In this document: positions 1-7,780 of the stretch, piece after piece
Layout: every line of letters starts with the position of its first letter
Numbering within the stretch: the stretch's first letter is position 1
From: Alkalibacterium sp049389645
Lineage (GTDB): Bacteria; Bacillota; Bacilli; Lactobacillales; Carnobacteriaceae_A
DNA: 64,000 nt
Assembly: GCF_049389645.1 (NCBI RefSeq)
Contig: NZ_CP186540.1
Coordinates: forward strand, 248,001-312,000
Direction of reading: 5' to 3'
Translations under genes and position numbers: made by a program
The notes under the pieces: generated by a model
Told to the model about the DNA's origin: nothing
The model's input: the letters and a program-made list of their open reading frames with translations, nothing else
Databases searched by the model: none

Positions 1-1630
1 TGCCATACAAATTATAAGCACCTAAGCCTACTCCAAGCGCCGTGTTTGGTGTTGAAATAGCACTGAAGACAAGAATACCAATAGCATTAACAACAACAAT
101 TCCAATTCCTATCTGTGTCATTAATGTGCTATCGATCAGCAAGGATCCCGCTACCCATAAGATAAATCCAACGAGCATCATTGCCCAAGCATAACCATCA
201 ATATATGAAGATGCTCTTTGACCTTGGCGATTTTTTATGATCCCATTTAAAATAAGACCATAAAGTAGTTGGACTAATCCCATCACAACCGAGATTATCA
301 TTATCAGTAAGACATCCTCTTGTAATGACAGCACTTGAAATGGCAACTCGATTCCAAACAAACTACCGAAAAATATGCCGAATGCCATAGTCGGATACGA
401 AAGCACATGCAAGAATTTAACAAAATTCCCAGTAGATCCTTCAATGTTAAATACCTTCATAGAGAACAATGTTGCGCCAAAGAGTAATAATCCGTAACCT
501 AAATCGGCAGCCATCATTCCAAAGAATATCATGAAAAACGGCATCATAAGAGGTGTAGGATCAACTTCATTGTATTGCGGATAACTGAACATCTGTGTAA
601 TCATCTCAAAAGGTTGAACTATTTTATTGTTTTTCAAGACGATTGGCACTTCTTTGTACTCTTCTATCTTGACATCATCAGTTAAGATAGCGACTTCGCT
701 TTCTCCTACTTCTTGACTAATATTATTTTTGAGGTTTTGAATTTTTTCTTCTTCAATCCAACCCGTCAATAAGAATAAGTGAGGACTATCAATCAAAATA
801 TCTTTGGCTTTATTTCTTTCAGATAAGTTGTAATAATATTCTTCCGCCAATTGTAAATCTAGATAAACTGACTTCCAAGCACTCATTTCTTTCTTTATTT
901 TACTTATGCCTTCTCTTATCTCTTTTTGTTCTAAAAGATTTCGATATAGAGCATCTTCCGGTAAAACGTCATAAAGGTATTTCAATTCTCTGAAACTGTA
1001 TTGACTGATACTATCCTTTAAGCCTTTAAGTTCATCTTTTGGAAGTATGAATAAATAAGCAATTTCATCGCTTCGTCTGTATACTTCGTCATGATAAATC
1101 TTACCGTTTTCTTTGATTGTGTTTACAAGTGGTTCTGAATGTTCTTTGTCTATCGTTCCGATCATGACATGCATCAATTTAAACTGACTTACTTCCTCGG
1201 GCATAAAATTGAGTCCACGCCATTTTCTTAAAAACTGTTCTTCTTGTTTCAGGTTTTTAAGTTCTTCATCAAGTTTGTTTAATTGTTGTTCTTTTACTGA
1301 AACTTGATGAATCAACGCATCAATATTCGCTTGTTCAACACGTTTTTCTAATTCAGTTAAAGCGAAAACTTCCCGCTTAGACTTAAGTTTTTCAATTAAT
1401 CCAGGTTTGGCAACATGATCATCTAAATAATCAATAGAATATTCAATGTCCGACAATTTACTCTGATAATTGATTTCTTCCGAATCAGATGTTTCTCTGG
1501 TAAAACCTATTAACAAATTTTCTTCAACCTTGTCAGCAAGTGGAATGATTTGGAGACTCTGCATCTCCTGAACACTTTTCAAGACATTATCTTTATGAAC
1601 ATGTTCTGCCAATAAAGTTAATTTTTTCAT
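1..1630 (-). CDS. ntpI: V-type ATPase subunit I (a subunit), C-terminus cut by window edge
   Basis: The frame is open from an ATG at 1630 down to base 1, giving about 543 codons of a protein that is usually near 650 residues, so the C-terminal membrane part is missing. The subunit forms the ion-conducting stator half-channel of the membrane V0 sector. The N-terminal two thirds is hydrophilic with coiled-coil stretches. The translation then enters the membrane domain with the family-typical run 'YPQYNEVDPTPLMMPFF' followed by 'GMMAADLGYG', and hydrophobic segments continue to the edge. It starts one base after the ntpF stop, so the two are co-transcribed. The order F-I matches the start of the Enterococcus hirae ntp operon. 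Whether the enzyme moves sodium or protons cannot be told from this part. Confidence 0.93.
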   Translation of the reverse strand, partial: MKKLTLLAEHVHKDNVLKSVQEMQSLQIIPLADKVEENLLIGFTRETSDSEEINYQSKLSDIEYSIDYLDDHVAKPGLIEKLKSKREVFALTELEKRVEQANIDALIHQVSVKEQQLNKLDEELKNLKQEEQFLRKWRGLNFMPEEVSQFKLMHVMIGTIDKEHSEPLVNTIKENGKIYHDEVYRRSDEIAYLFILPKDELKGLKDSISQYSFRELKYLYDVLPEDALYRNLLEQKEIREGISKIKKEMSAWKSVYLDLQLAEEYYYNLSERNKAKDILIDSPHLFLLTGWIEEEKIQNLKNNISQEVGESEVAILTDDVKIEEYKEVPIVLKNNKIVQPFEMITQMFSYPQYNEVDPTPLMMPFFMIFFGMMAADLGYGLLLFGATLFSMKVFNIEGSTGNFVKFLHVLSYPTMAFGIFFGSLFGIELPFQVLSLQEDVLLIMIISVVMGLVQLLYGLILNGIIKNRQGQRASSYIDGYAWAMMLVGFILWVAGSLLIDSTLMTQIGIGIVVVNAIGILVFSAISTPNTALGVGLGAYNLYG

Positions 1631-1631
1631 T

Positions 1632-1958
1632 TTAGCTATTGCCATATTTACGCAATACCTCCTCTGCTATTCGATTGGCTATTGTATCTTTCTTTTCTTT
1701 ATAAGCAGCATCGAATTTTACAGTTTCTTCCTGGACCGTTTCATCTATTACTATTTCATCTTTTCTTAAAGCTATTCCAAGCTCGTCATACTTTTCTTTC
1801 TGGTATTTCGCTACTTCTTGCTCTGTAAGATTTTTGTGAGTATTTATTTCTTGTTCTTTATACTCTTCAATTTCTCTTATCTCGATTTCAGCATTCGCAC
1901 GTAGTTCAACAACTCTGGCTTCTGCTTCTTTAACATAATTTATAGCTTCTCGGTTCAT
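1632..1958 (-). CDS. ntpF: V-type ATPase peripheral stalk subunit (NtpF/G-type)
   Basis: This 108-residue, highly charged protein is rich in Glu and Lys and predicted helical throughout. That is typical of the G/H-type peripheral-stalk subunit of bacterial V-ATPases, which pairs with subunit E to tether the catalytic head to the membrane sector. It is the first gene of the operon and ends one base before ntpI. The start ATG has a purine-rich ribosome site (GGGGGA) 7-12 bases upstream. The gene name follows the E. hirae order ntpF-ntpI. Sequence conservation in this small family is low, so the call leans on position and composition. Confidence 0.85.
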   Translation of the reverse strand: MNREAINYVKEAEARVVELRANAEIEIREIEEYKEQEINTHKNLTEQEVAKYQKEKYDELGIALRKDEIVIDETVQEETVKFDAAYKEKKDTIANRIAEEVLRKYGNS

Positions 1959-1973
1959 TTTCTTCCCCCTTTC

Positions 1974-2042
1974 AAAAAAATGGACGCAGCTAACAAGCTT
2001 CTTCTCACCCTAGAAGAAATTATCCTTGAAAGCTAACGCCCA
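1974..2042 (-). terminator. Terminator-like hairpin in the ntp leader (possible attenuator)
   Basis: On the minus strand the leader contains a long imperfect hairpin: GGCGTTAGC...CAAG on the 5' side, CTTG...GCTGCGTCC on the 3' side, and an inner stem TTCTTCT/AGAAGAA. It is followed directly by ATTTTTTT. It lies between the promoter at 2085-2114 and the ntpF ribosome site, so it could stop transcription before the operon. An mRNA-stability or translation role is also possible. No antiterminator was identified. Confidence 0.6.
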
Positions 2043-2084
2043 ACCGTATAATAAGTATTGTTAATTCTATTACGAACAAGAGTT

Positions 2085-2114
2085 ATTATAGCATATAACC
2101 TTGTACATTGTCAA
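2085..2114 (-). promoter_or_regulatory. Sigma-A type promoter of the ntp operon
   Basis: The minus strand reads TTGACA (2114-2109), an 18-base spacer, then TATAAT (2090-2085). Both boxes match consensus perfectly. Transcription would begin near 2078 and give a leader of roughly 120 bases before ntpF. Confidence 0.8.
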
Positions 2115-2128
2115 CTGGTATACCAGTT
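2113..2128. promoter_or_regulatory. Perfect 16-bp palindrome at the ntp promoter, candidate operator
   Basis: The sequence AACTGGTATACCAGTT is a perfect palindrome that overlaps the last two bases of the -35 box. Its position is that of a repressor or activator site. The GT-AT-AC core resembles operators of HutC-type GntR regulators, but that assignment is inference. No candidate regulator gene lies beside it. Confidence 0.55.
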
Positions 2129-2167
2129 CGGGCGTTTGGTTTATATTTATTCACTGATTTCAAATGA

Positions 2168-3040
2168 TTAAGACGTTCTTTTATCTCCGTAACTAAAGAT
2201 GGCTAACGAGCCATATCCAGTGTGGGAAGCTACAGTAGGTCCGTAACTTAAAACGATGATTTCTCTAGGATTTACTCTCTCAAGCAACTTCTCTTTAATA
2301 AATTCAGCTTCTTCACTCACACCAACATGACCGATAAAAATTGAATGCTCATCTGTTTCAGTTAAATATTTGATTGTTTGATCTACTAAAAAATTTAGAG
2401 CTTTCTTTCTACCTCTGATCTTAGCAGCTGGAACTAATTCACCTTCTGTATTCACAATGATAATTGGTTTTACATTCAGTATCGATCCAACAGTGGCCGC
2501 AGTAGCTGAAATCCTCCCCCCACGTTGCAAATGTTTTATATCATCTACGGTTACCCATGAGTGGTAATTTAATTTATTATCCTCCACCCAGTTTATGAGT
2601 TCCTCTCTTGTGTATCCTTCTTGTTTCTTTTGACAGGCTTCATATACTAGGAGACCTTGACCAAGGCTTGCTGCTTTTGTATCAATGATATCTATGTTGA
2701 CTTCTTCATATTCATCTTCAAGTATTTTTCTTGCCTGAACTGCTGAATTAAATGTTCCTGACAAAGCTGAAGAAAAAGCTAAATAAACAACAGGTATTCC
2801 CTTCTCGATATAACATTTGAACTTTTCTATATATGTGTGCACATTGATTTGAGAGGTAGAGGCTGTTTCGCCATTCTTGAGTCGTTGGAAAAACGCATCT
2901 TTATCAAAGTTTTTTCCCATATCATCAATTAATTCTTCTTCACCAATTCTAATCGTAAAATTGACAATATCTATATTGTATCGATTCACTAACTCTAGCG
3001 GTAAATCACTACCTGAGTCAGTAATAATCTGATAATCCAT
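2168..3040 (-). CDS. degV: DegV family fatty-acid-binding protein
   Basis: This 290-residue protein has the DegV fold signature. The N-terminus reads 'IITDSGSDLP', the middle carries the TSQ-type lipid-contact motif 'TASTSQ', and 'GRISA' plus a C-terminal 'IGHVG' region follow. Family members bind a long-chain fatty acid between two lobes; the FakB members present it to the fatty-acid kinase FakA. No fakA lies nearby, so I cannot say whether this copy acts as a FakB. It appears to be monocistronic, upstream of and codirectional with the ntp operon. An AGGAG ribosome site precedes the ATG. Confidence 0.88.
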   Translation of the reverse strand: MDYQIITDSGSDLPLELVNRYNIDIVNFTIRIGEEELIDDMGKNFDKDAFFQRLKNGETASTSQINVHTYIEKFKCYIEKGIPVVYLAFSSALSGTFNSAVQARKILEDEYEEVNIDIIDTKAASLGQGLLVYEACQKKQEGYTREELINWVEDNKLNYHSWVTVDDIKHLQRGGRISATAATVGSILNVKPIIIVNTEGELVPAAKIRGRKKALNFLVDQTIKYLTETDEHSIFIGHVGVSEEAEFIKEKLLERVNPREIIVLSYGPTVASHTGYGSLAIFSYGDKRTS

Positions 3041-3130
3041 ATTTTGAAATCACTCCTTTTTTACTACACTATATATTATACTTATTCTCACAATAAATAG
3101 AAACATTATACATAAATTAATCTTATTTTA

Positions 3131-3177
3131 TTGACGAATGTATGTTCGTTCGCTATAATATGGGTAACATACGTTCG
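3131..3177 (+). promoter_or_regulatory. Promoter with two LexA-like boxes
   Basis: TTGACG (3131-3136), a 17-base spacer and TATAAT (3154-3159) form a near-consensus sigma-A promoter. CGAATGTATGTTCG (3135-3148) overlaps the -35 box and spacer, and GTAACATACGTTCG (3164-3177) lies just downstream of the -10. Compared with the Firmicutes LexA consensus CGAACRNRYGTTYG they differ at one and two positions. This arrangement predicts LexA repression and induction by DNA damage. Confidence 0.72.
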
Positions 3178-3190
3178 GGAGAGGATAAAT

Positions 3191-3508
3191 ATGAGTAGAT
3201 CAGCCACGAATAGACATTCACTCGTTGATTATTTAAAAAAAGGATACGGGACACTGTTTACACCGATTGCAAAAGTTCAGGTTCAGATGCCTAGAAATCA
3301 AATTTCCACTTATTTGAAAAAGGCTGTAAAAAATCGGTATCCTATTGTTGTCCAAGTTAACCCTACATCTCAATCAGAAAGCATCGTTGAGTTTTCAGGT
3401 ATAGCTTATTTTTCACCCAAATCGACTCAAATTATTATCAAGTCTGATTTACAGACAATAACATATTTAATTAATGCACGAGACATAAGGCATATCAGAA
3501 GACAATAA
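3191..3508 (+). CDS. Small SOS-type protein, possibly YolD-like
   Basis: The ORF can be extended upstream to 3131, but that would place its start inside the -35 box. The ATG at 3191, preceded by GGGAGAGG, is the better start and gives 105 residues. The N-terminal third is basic. The C-terminal half alternates hydrophobic and polar residues in a beta-rich pattern ending 'TYLINARDIRHIRRQ'. That pattern loosely resembles the C-terminal half of YolD-like proteins, which often accompany Y-family DNA polymerases, but no umuC/dinB gene is adjacent. The promoter carries two LexA-like boxes and a strong terminator follows, so it is a self-contained SOS-type unit. The protein assignment is tentative. 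Confidence 0.6.
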   Translation: MSRSATNRHSLVDYLKKGYGTLFTPIAKVQVQMPRNQISTYLKKAVKNRYPIVVQVNPTSQSESIVEFSGIAYFSPKSTQIIIKSDLQTITYLINARDIRHIRRQ

Positions 3509-3514
3509 ATACGT

Positions 3515-3559
3515 AAACAAACTCTATAGAGAGTATCCTCTCTATAGAGTTTGTTTTTT
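3515..3559 (+). terminator. Rho-independent terminator of the small SOS-type gene
   Basis: A perfect stem of about 18 bp (AACAAACTCTATAGAGAG against its complement) with a TATC loop is followed by TTTTTT on the plus strand. Confidence 0.92.
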
Positions 3560-3598
3560 ACAAATAACTAGTATCATATGTTCGTTATGTGGATCAAA

Positions 3599-5053
3599 TT
3601 ATAATATTGGAGAAAATAAGCGGCTAAACTGCTGTTTAAATAATTCCCACTTCGAGTAATCATCTATGATATCTTGAGTTAATAAATATGAGTATTGCAT
3701 ATCTTCCTCAAAGCGTTGGACCTGTTTTTTTGCTAAAAAACGATCATAGATAAAGGCATTCACTTCAAAATTAAGTTTGAAACTTCTAATATCAAAATTA
3801 GCTGTTCCCACAGACAATAATTCACCATCGATAACGATTGTTTTAGAGTGCAAGAAGCCATTATCATAGATAAAAACTTCAGCACCATAATGAAGGAGCT
3901 CCTCAGCATAACTCAGTGTAGCACGATAAATGAATGGATGGTCCGGTTTATTAGGAATCATAAGCTTGACATTTATTCCGGAAAACAATGCTATCTTTAA
4001 CGTTTCCATTAATGCTTCATCCGGAATGAAATAAGGTGTTTGAATAAGAACTGATTCTTTAGCCATGCTTATCATCTTAATAAAACCTTTTTTTATTGAC
4101 TGCATTTCATTATCAGGGCCACTAGAAACGATTTGCATATCAGTAGAGCCTTTTAAAACTGAGAAAGGAAAATAACTTTCATCATATTCAACGATTGCTT
4201 CTTTTACCGATGCATTCCAATCCATCAAGAATCGCGTTTGCAACGTAAGAACCCCGTTCCCTTCAATCCTCAGGTGAGTGTCTCGCCAGTATCCCATTTC
4301 ATCGTATAATCCCAAGTAATCGTCTCCGACATTGAATCCACCCGTATATGCGATTTCCCCATCAATGACTACTATTTTTCTGTGATTTCTATAATTGAGA
4401 CGTAGATTGATCAGAAAGAATTGTGAACCAAGAAAAGGTTCAGCTTGCCCACCATATTCTCTTAACCGGTCAAAGAAATGTTTTCCCAATACCCTAGCTC
4501 CAACAGGATCATAAAGCACTTTCACTTGAACACCCTGTTTAGCTTTTTCTTCCAGAGCATTTACAAGTTTTATCCCTATCTTGTCTCCTCTAAAAATATA
4601 ATAAGTGACATGAATATGATGTTTTGCTTGACTAATATCTTCCAGCATCAGGTCAAATTTTTCTTTCCCGTCACTGATCAGTTTGACTTTATTTCCTTTT
4701 GTTAATACTGCTTGATTACTTTCTAGAAATAGACGAATCAATTCAAACGTTTTATCTTGATACAAAGATTCCGGAACATCTAAATTTTCCGATTCAATCA
4801 ATTTCTTTTGTGATTCAACTAACTGGGACATGCCAATTCTCTCTTGGGATTGGATGTCAAATGTTTTTTCTTTGGAAATTTTTCGCCCTAAAAATAAATA
4901 AATAACGAATCCAAATCCCGGTAACATTGTAATAACTAATAGCCAAGCCCATATCGCTGCGATATCTCTTTCTTTTTCCCGAAAAACTGTAAATAAAGCT
5001 AATATCGAGTTAAGAAATATGACTATCCAAAAAAGTGTAAATATAATATTCAT
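3599..5053 (-). CDS. cls: Cardiolipin synthase
   Basis: This 484-residue membrane enzyme condenses two phosphatidylglycerol molecules into cardiolipin plus glycerol. Two N-terminal transmembrane helices (about residues 1-25 and 35-57) precede two phospholipase-D type HKD motifs: H224-K226-D231 in 'HRKIVVIDG' and H402-K404-D409 in 'HSKTIVIDG'. Length and domain order are those of standard Firmicutes Cls. It appears to be transcribed alone; the next minus-strand gene upstream is thiT, 86 bases away. Confidence 0.95.
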   Translation of the reverse strand: MNIIFTLFWIVIFLNSILALFTVFREKERDIAAIWAWLLVITMLPGFGFVIYLFLGRKISKEKTFDIQSQERIGMSQLVESQKKLIESENLDVPESLYQDKTFELIRLFLESNQAVLTKGNKVKLISDGKEKFDLMLEDISQAKHHIHVTYYIFRGDKIGIKLVNALEEKAKQGVQVKVLYDPVGARVLGKHFFDRLREYGGQAEPFLGSQFFLINLRLNYRNHRKIVVIDGEIAYTGGFNVGDDYLGLYDEMGYWRDTHLRIEGNGVLTLQTRFLMDWNASVKEAIVEYDESYFPFSVLKGSTDMQIVSSGPDNEMQSIKKGFIKMISMAKESVLIQTPYFIPDEALMETLKIALFSGINVKLMIPNKPDHPFIYRATLSYAEELLHYGAEVFIYDNGFLHSKTIVIDGELLSVGTANFDIRSFKLNFEVNAFIYDRFLAKKQVQRFEEDMQYSYLLTQDIIDDYSKWELFKQQFSRLFSPIL

Positions 5054-5139
5054 TTATGACTCCTTCTAAAAGCCTCTATTTGTTTCAGTTTACATTAGCA
5101 CCACTATTTCTGTCTAGTTATAAGGGAAGAATTCGATCA

Positions 5140-5706
5140 TTATTTATTTTTAGGATGAAAAATAAATCGAGAATTTCTATATAATATCAACATGACTACC
5201 ATGGTAACCAACGCAGTCACCATCATACTTATACCGTTCATTACAAGCGAAAATAAAAACGCACTTAGTCCCCACAAAGCGTAATCTCCCCAGAATATCC
5301 AACCGGCAATAAAATGCCAAAAATAACGACCTACTGCACCCGCAATTACAGCAACTAATATATAAAACTGAACGGTTTTATGATTGTTCAAAGAAATATT
5401 CCGAAGAATTTCCTTGCTGTAAAACCCGGCTACTCCGACAAAAGCGTAGGCCAACGTGTACTCTATAATAACTTGATAAATATTTAACATATAAACAGAA
5501 CCCGTAACGAAATGTAACAGCCCCCACAAAAAACCAGCATAGAGTCCTGGCGCGAGTCCCCGTCTTATAGCATAAAAGGTTAGTGGAATCATCCCTAAGG
5601 AAACACTGAACGACGAGCCTATGCCTGTAGGAATAAGTGACAGCACCATAGCTATCGTTGCAAATAACGTTCCTTCTAAATATATACGTAATTTCTTATT
5701 TCGCAT
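5140..5706 (-). CDS. thiT: Thiamine transporter S-component (ThiT)
   Basis: ThiT is the substrate-binding membrane subunit of an energy-coupling-factor transporter that imports thiamine. The 188-residue protein has about six hydrophobic helices and the family-typical 'GLAPGLYAGFLWGLLH' stretch. A TTG start at 5730 is possible, but the ATG at 5706 is preferred because GGGAGGAG lies just upstream and falls in the riboswitch expression platform. The EcfA/EcfT module is not in the window and is presumably shared with other S-components. The TPP riboswitch upstream supports the substrate assignment independently. Confidence 0.93.
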   Translation of the reverse strand: MRNKKLRIYLEGTLFATIAMVLSLIPTGIGSSFSVSLGMIPLTFYAIRRGLAPGLYAGFLWGLLHFVTGSVYMLNIYQVIIEYTLAYAFVGVAGFYSKEILRNISLNNHKTVQFYILVAVIAGAVGRYFWHFIAGWIFWGDYALWGLSAFLFSLVMNGISMMVTALVTMVVMLILYRNSRFIFHPKNK

Positions 5707-5756
5707 AAAAAATCTCCTCCCAAGTAACAAACTGAACTAGGGAGGAGAGATTTTTT
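5707..5756 (-). promoter_or_regulatory. Expression-platform hairpin of the thiT riboswitch
   Basis: On the minus strand AAAAAATCTCTCCTCCC pairs with GGGAGGAGATTTTTT. The 3' arm contains the thiT ribosome site and ends in TTTTTT directly before the ATG. The hairpin could therefore act as a terminator and as a ribosome-site sequestering stem. Confidence 0.8.
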
Positions 5757-5805
5757 GAAATATGAGCATGAATATACTCATATCACATTGTTTTCTCAAA
5801 TAAGT

Positions 5806-5893
5806 ACTCTTCCTACGCACGCATGAACGTACAGGTTCGAAGGGTTTAAACTATCAGTTCACTCTCAGCCAATCACATTGACTCCCCTAGTAC
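5806..5893 (-). promoter_or_regulatory. TPP riboswitch aptamer
   Basis: The minus strand contains the conserved thi-box elements in order: CTAGGGGAGT, GGCTGAGAGTGAA, ACCCTTCGAACCTG and GCGTAGGAAG. These are the helix and pyrophosphate/pyrimidine-sensing segments of the thiamine pyrophosphate riboswitch. With TPP bound, expression of thiT is expected to fall. Confidence 0.95.
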
Positions 5894-5922
5894 AGTATTA
5901 TTTTATTATTCTACAAAGTGCT

Positions 5923-7605
5923 TTATCTTGTGAAACGTCTATTCTGATTTACTTCCATTATAACAGGTAAGATAATTGGACGTCTTTTTGTTTTCTTGAA
6001 CAAGTGACTGTTTAAAGCTTCTCTTATATCGCGTTTTATCGAACCCCAATCAAAATCATTGTGCTCCAGGTTCTCATTCACAATATCTTTTACGATTTCT
6101 GATGACTCATTTATTAGATCTTGGCTTTCTTTAACAAAAACAAATCCTCTGGTAACTATATGTGGATTCGAGACGATTTTTTGTTTTTTACGATCGATCG
6201 TCACAACTGCTACGAAAATCCCGTCTTCTGATAACAAACGTCTGTCTCGTAAAACGATATTTCCTATATCTCCAATACCGATTCCATCAATAAGAGTATT
6301 ATCAGCAGAGACTTGGCCACTTTGAGTCATTTTATTTTTAGCATAACTCACTACATCTCCGTTGCTCAAAATAAAGATGTTTTGATAAGGTATACCTGTT
6401 TCGTGAGCTAAACTAGCATGAGCAGCTAGCATTCTATATTCACCTTGAATCGGGATAAAATACGTTGGTTTGAGTAAATTGATCATTAATTGCAGATCAT
6501 TAGGTGTTGCATGTCCAGATGCTTTTATGTTATCTGAAATATGCTTAACTGTAGCTTCTGCACGGTAGATCAAGTTTTCAGTTTTCGCAACCATAACTTC
6601 CATTGCAGTTGAGGGACTTGTTGCAATAAAAATCAAATCGCCTTCTTTAATATTGACCTGCGGGTGATTGCCGGTTGCCATACGATTAAGCGTTTTGATT
6701 GGTTCGCCAGCAGCCCCAGTTTCTAATACAAGAATTTCATCATCGTTATATTTGTCGATTTTATCTACTGGTACGATTAAATTATCGTCCGGTAAGGTTA
6801 ATTTATTTAATCTTAAGGCCGTTTCTAAAATAGCTTCTAAGTTTTTACCCGTTATAAATACTTTACGATTAGAATGGTGCGCAGCATTTAAAACTTGTTG
6901 AATACGTAAAATATTACTTGCTACGGCCGCAACGATTATACGACTACTTGTATTTTGGAAAGTATCCAAGACTTCTTCCTGGACCTTTTTCTCAGAAACA
7001 TTTTCAAAAGGACTTTCGGCTTCCCCTGAATCACTCAGTAAGGCAAGAACGCCTTCTTTACCCAAATCTGATATTTGAGATAAATCGCTTCTGTAAATAT
7101 CTTGAGCACTTTGATCAAATTTAAAGTTACCTGTATAGACAATATTACCTTCTTCAGTTTGTACAGCAATACCCATCGAATCCGGTATCGTATGTGTTGT
7201 ACGGAAAAACTTAACGATTGTACCATTAAAATCAATTTCTGTTTTTTCATCAATAACATGAAAGTCATCAAATGAAGGTTTTAAATTCGAATTATTTACA
7301 AACAGTTTTGCTAACTCTATCGTCAATTCCGATCCAAAGACAGGCACTTCAAATAAATCCAAGAAATAAGGTAATGCTCCGATAGCGTCTTCATGGCCGT
7401 GTGTCAAAAAGACACCTGCTATTCTATCTTTATTTTCTTCTAAATAACTAAAATCCGGAATGACAGCATCAATACCAAAGAGTTCGTCTTCCGGGTATAT
7501 GAGCCCACAATCAAGGACAAAAATGTCCTCTCCCGATTCCACTACATATAAATTCTTACCATTTTCTCTTACTCCTCCAAGAGGAATAATTTTAATATTA
7601 CTCAC
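5923..7605 (-). CDS. rnjB: Ribonuclease J2
   Basis: This 560-residue metallo-beta-lactamase/beta-CASP protein belongs to the RNase J family. RNases J combine 5'-3' exonuclease and endonuclease activities in mRNA decay; J2 forms a complex with J1. It is assigned J2, not J1, because metal-binding residues are altered. The first motif reads HGHEDA (H69, H71, D73, A74) where J1 at 42814 has HGHEDH. 'TGNFKFD' (N160) replaces 'TGDFKFD', and 'PIQGEYR' (Q387) replaces 'PIHGEHR'. It is probably weakly active or structural. The stop lies just upstream of the thiT riboswitch. The ATG at 7605 follows a GAGGTGGGAAA ribosome site. Confidence 0.93.
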   Translation of the reverse strand: MSNIKIIPLGGVRENGKNLYVVESGEDIFVLDCGLIYPEDELFGIDAVIPDFSYLEENKDRIAGVFLTHGHEDAIGALPYFLDLFEVPVFGSELTIELAKLFVNNSNLKPSFDDFHVIDEKTEIDFNGTIVKFFRTTHTIPDSMGIAVQTEEGNIVYTGNFKFDQSAQDIYRSDLSQISDLGKEGVLALLSDSGEAESPFENVSEKKVQEEVLDTFQNTSSRIIVAAVASNILRIQQVLNAAHHSNRKVFITGKNLEAILETALRLNKLTLPDDNLIVPVDKIDKYNDDEILVLETGAAGEPIKTLNRMATGNHPQVNIKEGDLIFIATSPSTAMEVMVAKTENLIYRAEATVKHISDNIKASGHATPNDLQLMINLLKPTYFIPIQGEYRMLAAHASLAHETGIPYQNIFILSNGDVVSYAKNKMTQSGQVSADNTLIDGIGIGDIGNIVLRDRRLLSEDGIFVAVVTIDRKKQKIVSNPHIVTRGFVFVKESQDLINESSEIVKDIVNENLEHNDFDWGSIKRDIREALNSHLFKKTKRRPIILPVIMEVNQNRRFTR

Positions 7606-7780
7606 TATTTCCCACCTCTAAATAAGCTTTTCAGCTCTTATTATTTTATAGTTTTTTTCACCTATGTGTTGTCCGTTCGTTAACAATCGTATATAAAGTA
7701 TAGCACATAAGTAGGCAAATTCCTACTTATCCGGTATACTGAGCATCATATGATTTCAGTTATTTTTAAAGGAGCCTATT

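Noticed and set aside
3131..3190. Upstream extension of the small SOS-type gene
   Set aside because: This segment is the promoter and LexA-box region, and the ribosome site GGGAGAGG serves the ATG at 3191.
7035..7271. ORFs on either strand inside rnjB, pyr and other long genes
   Set aside because: They lie wholly inside conserved coding genes, lack ribosome sites and encode no recognisable family.
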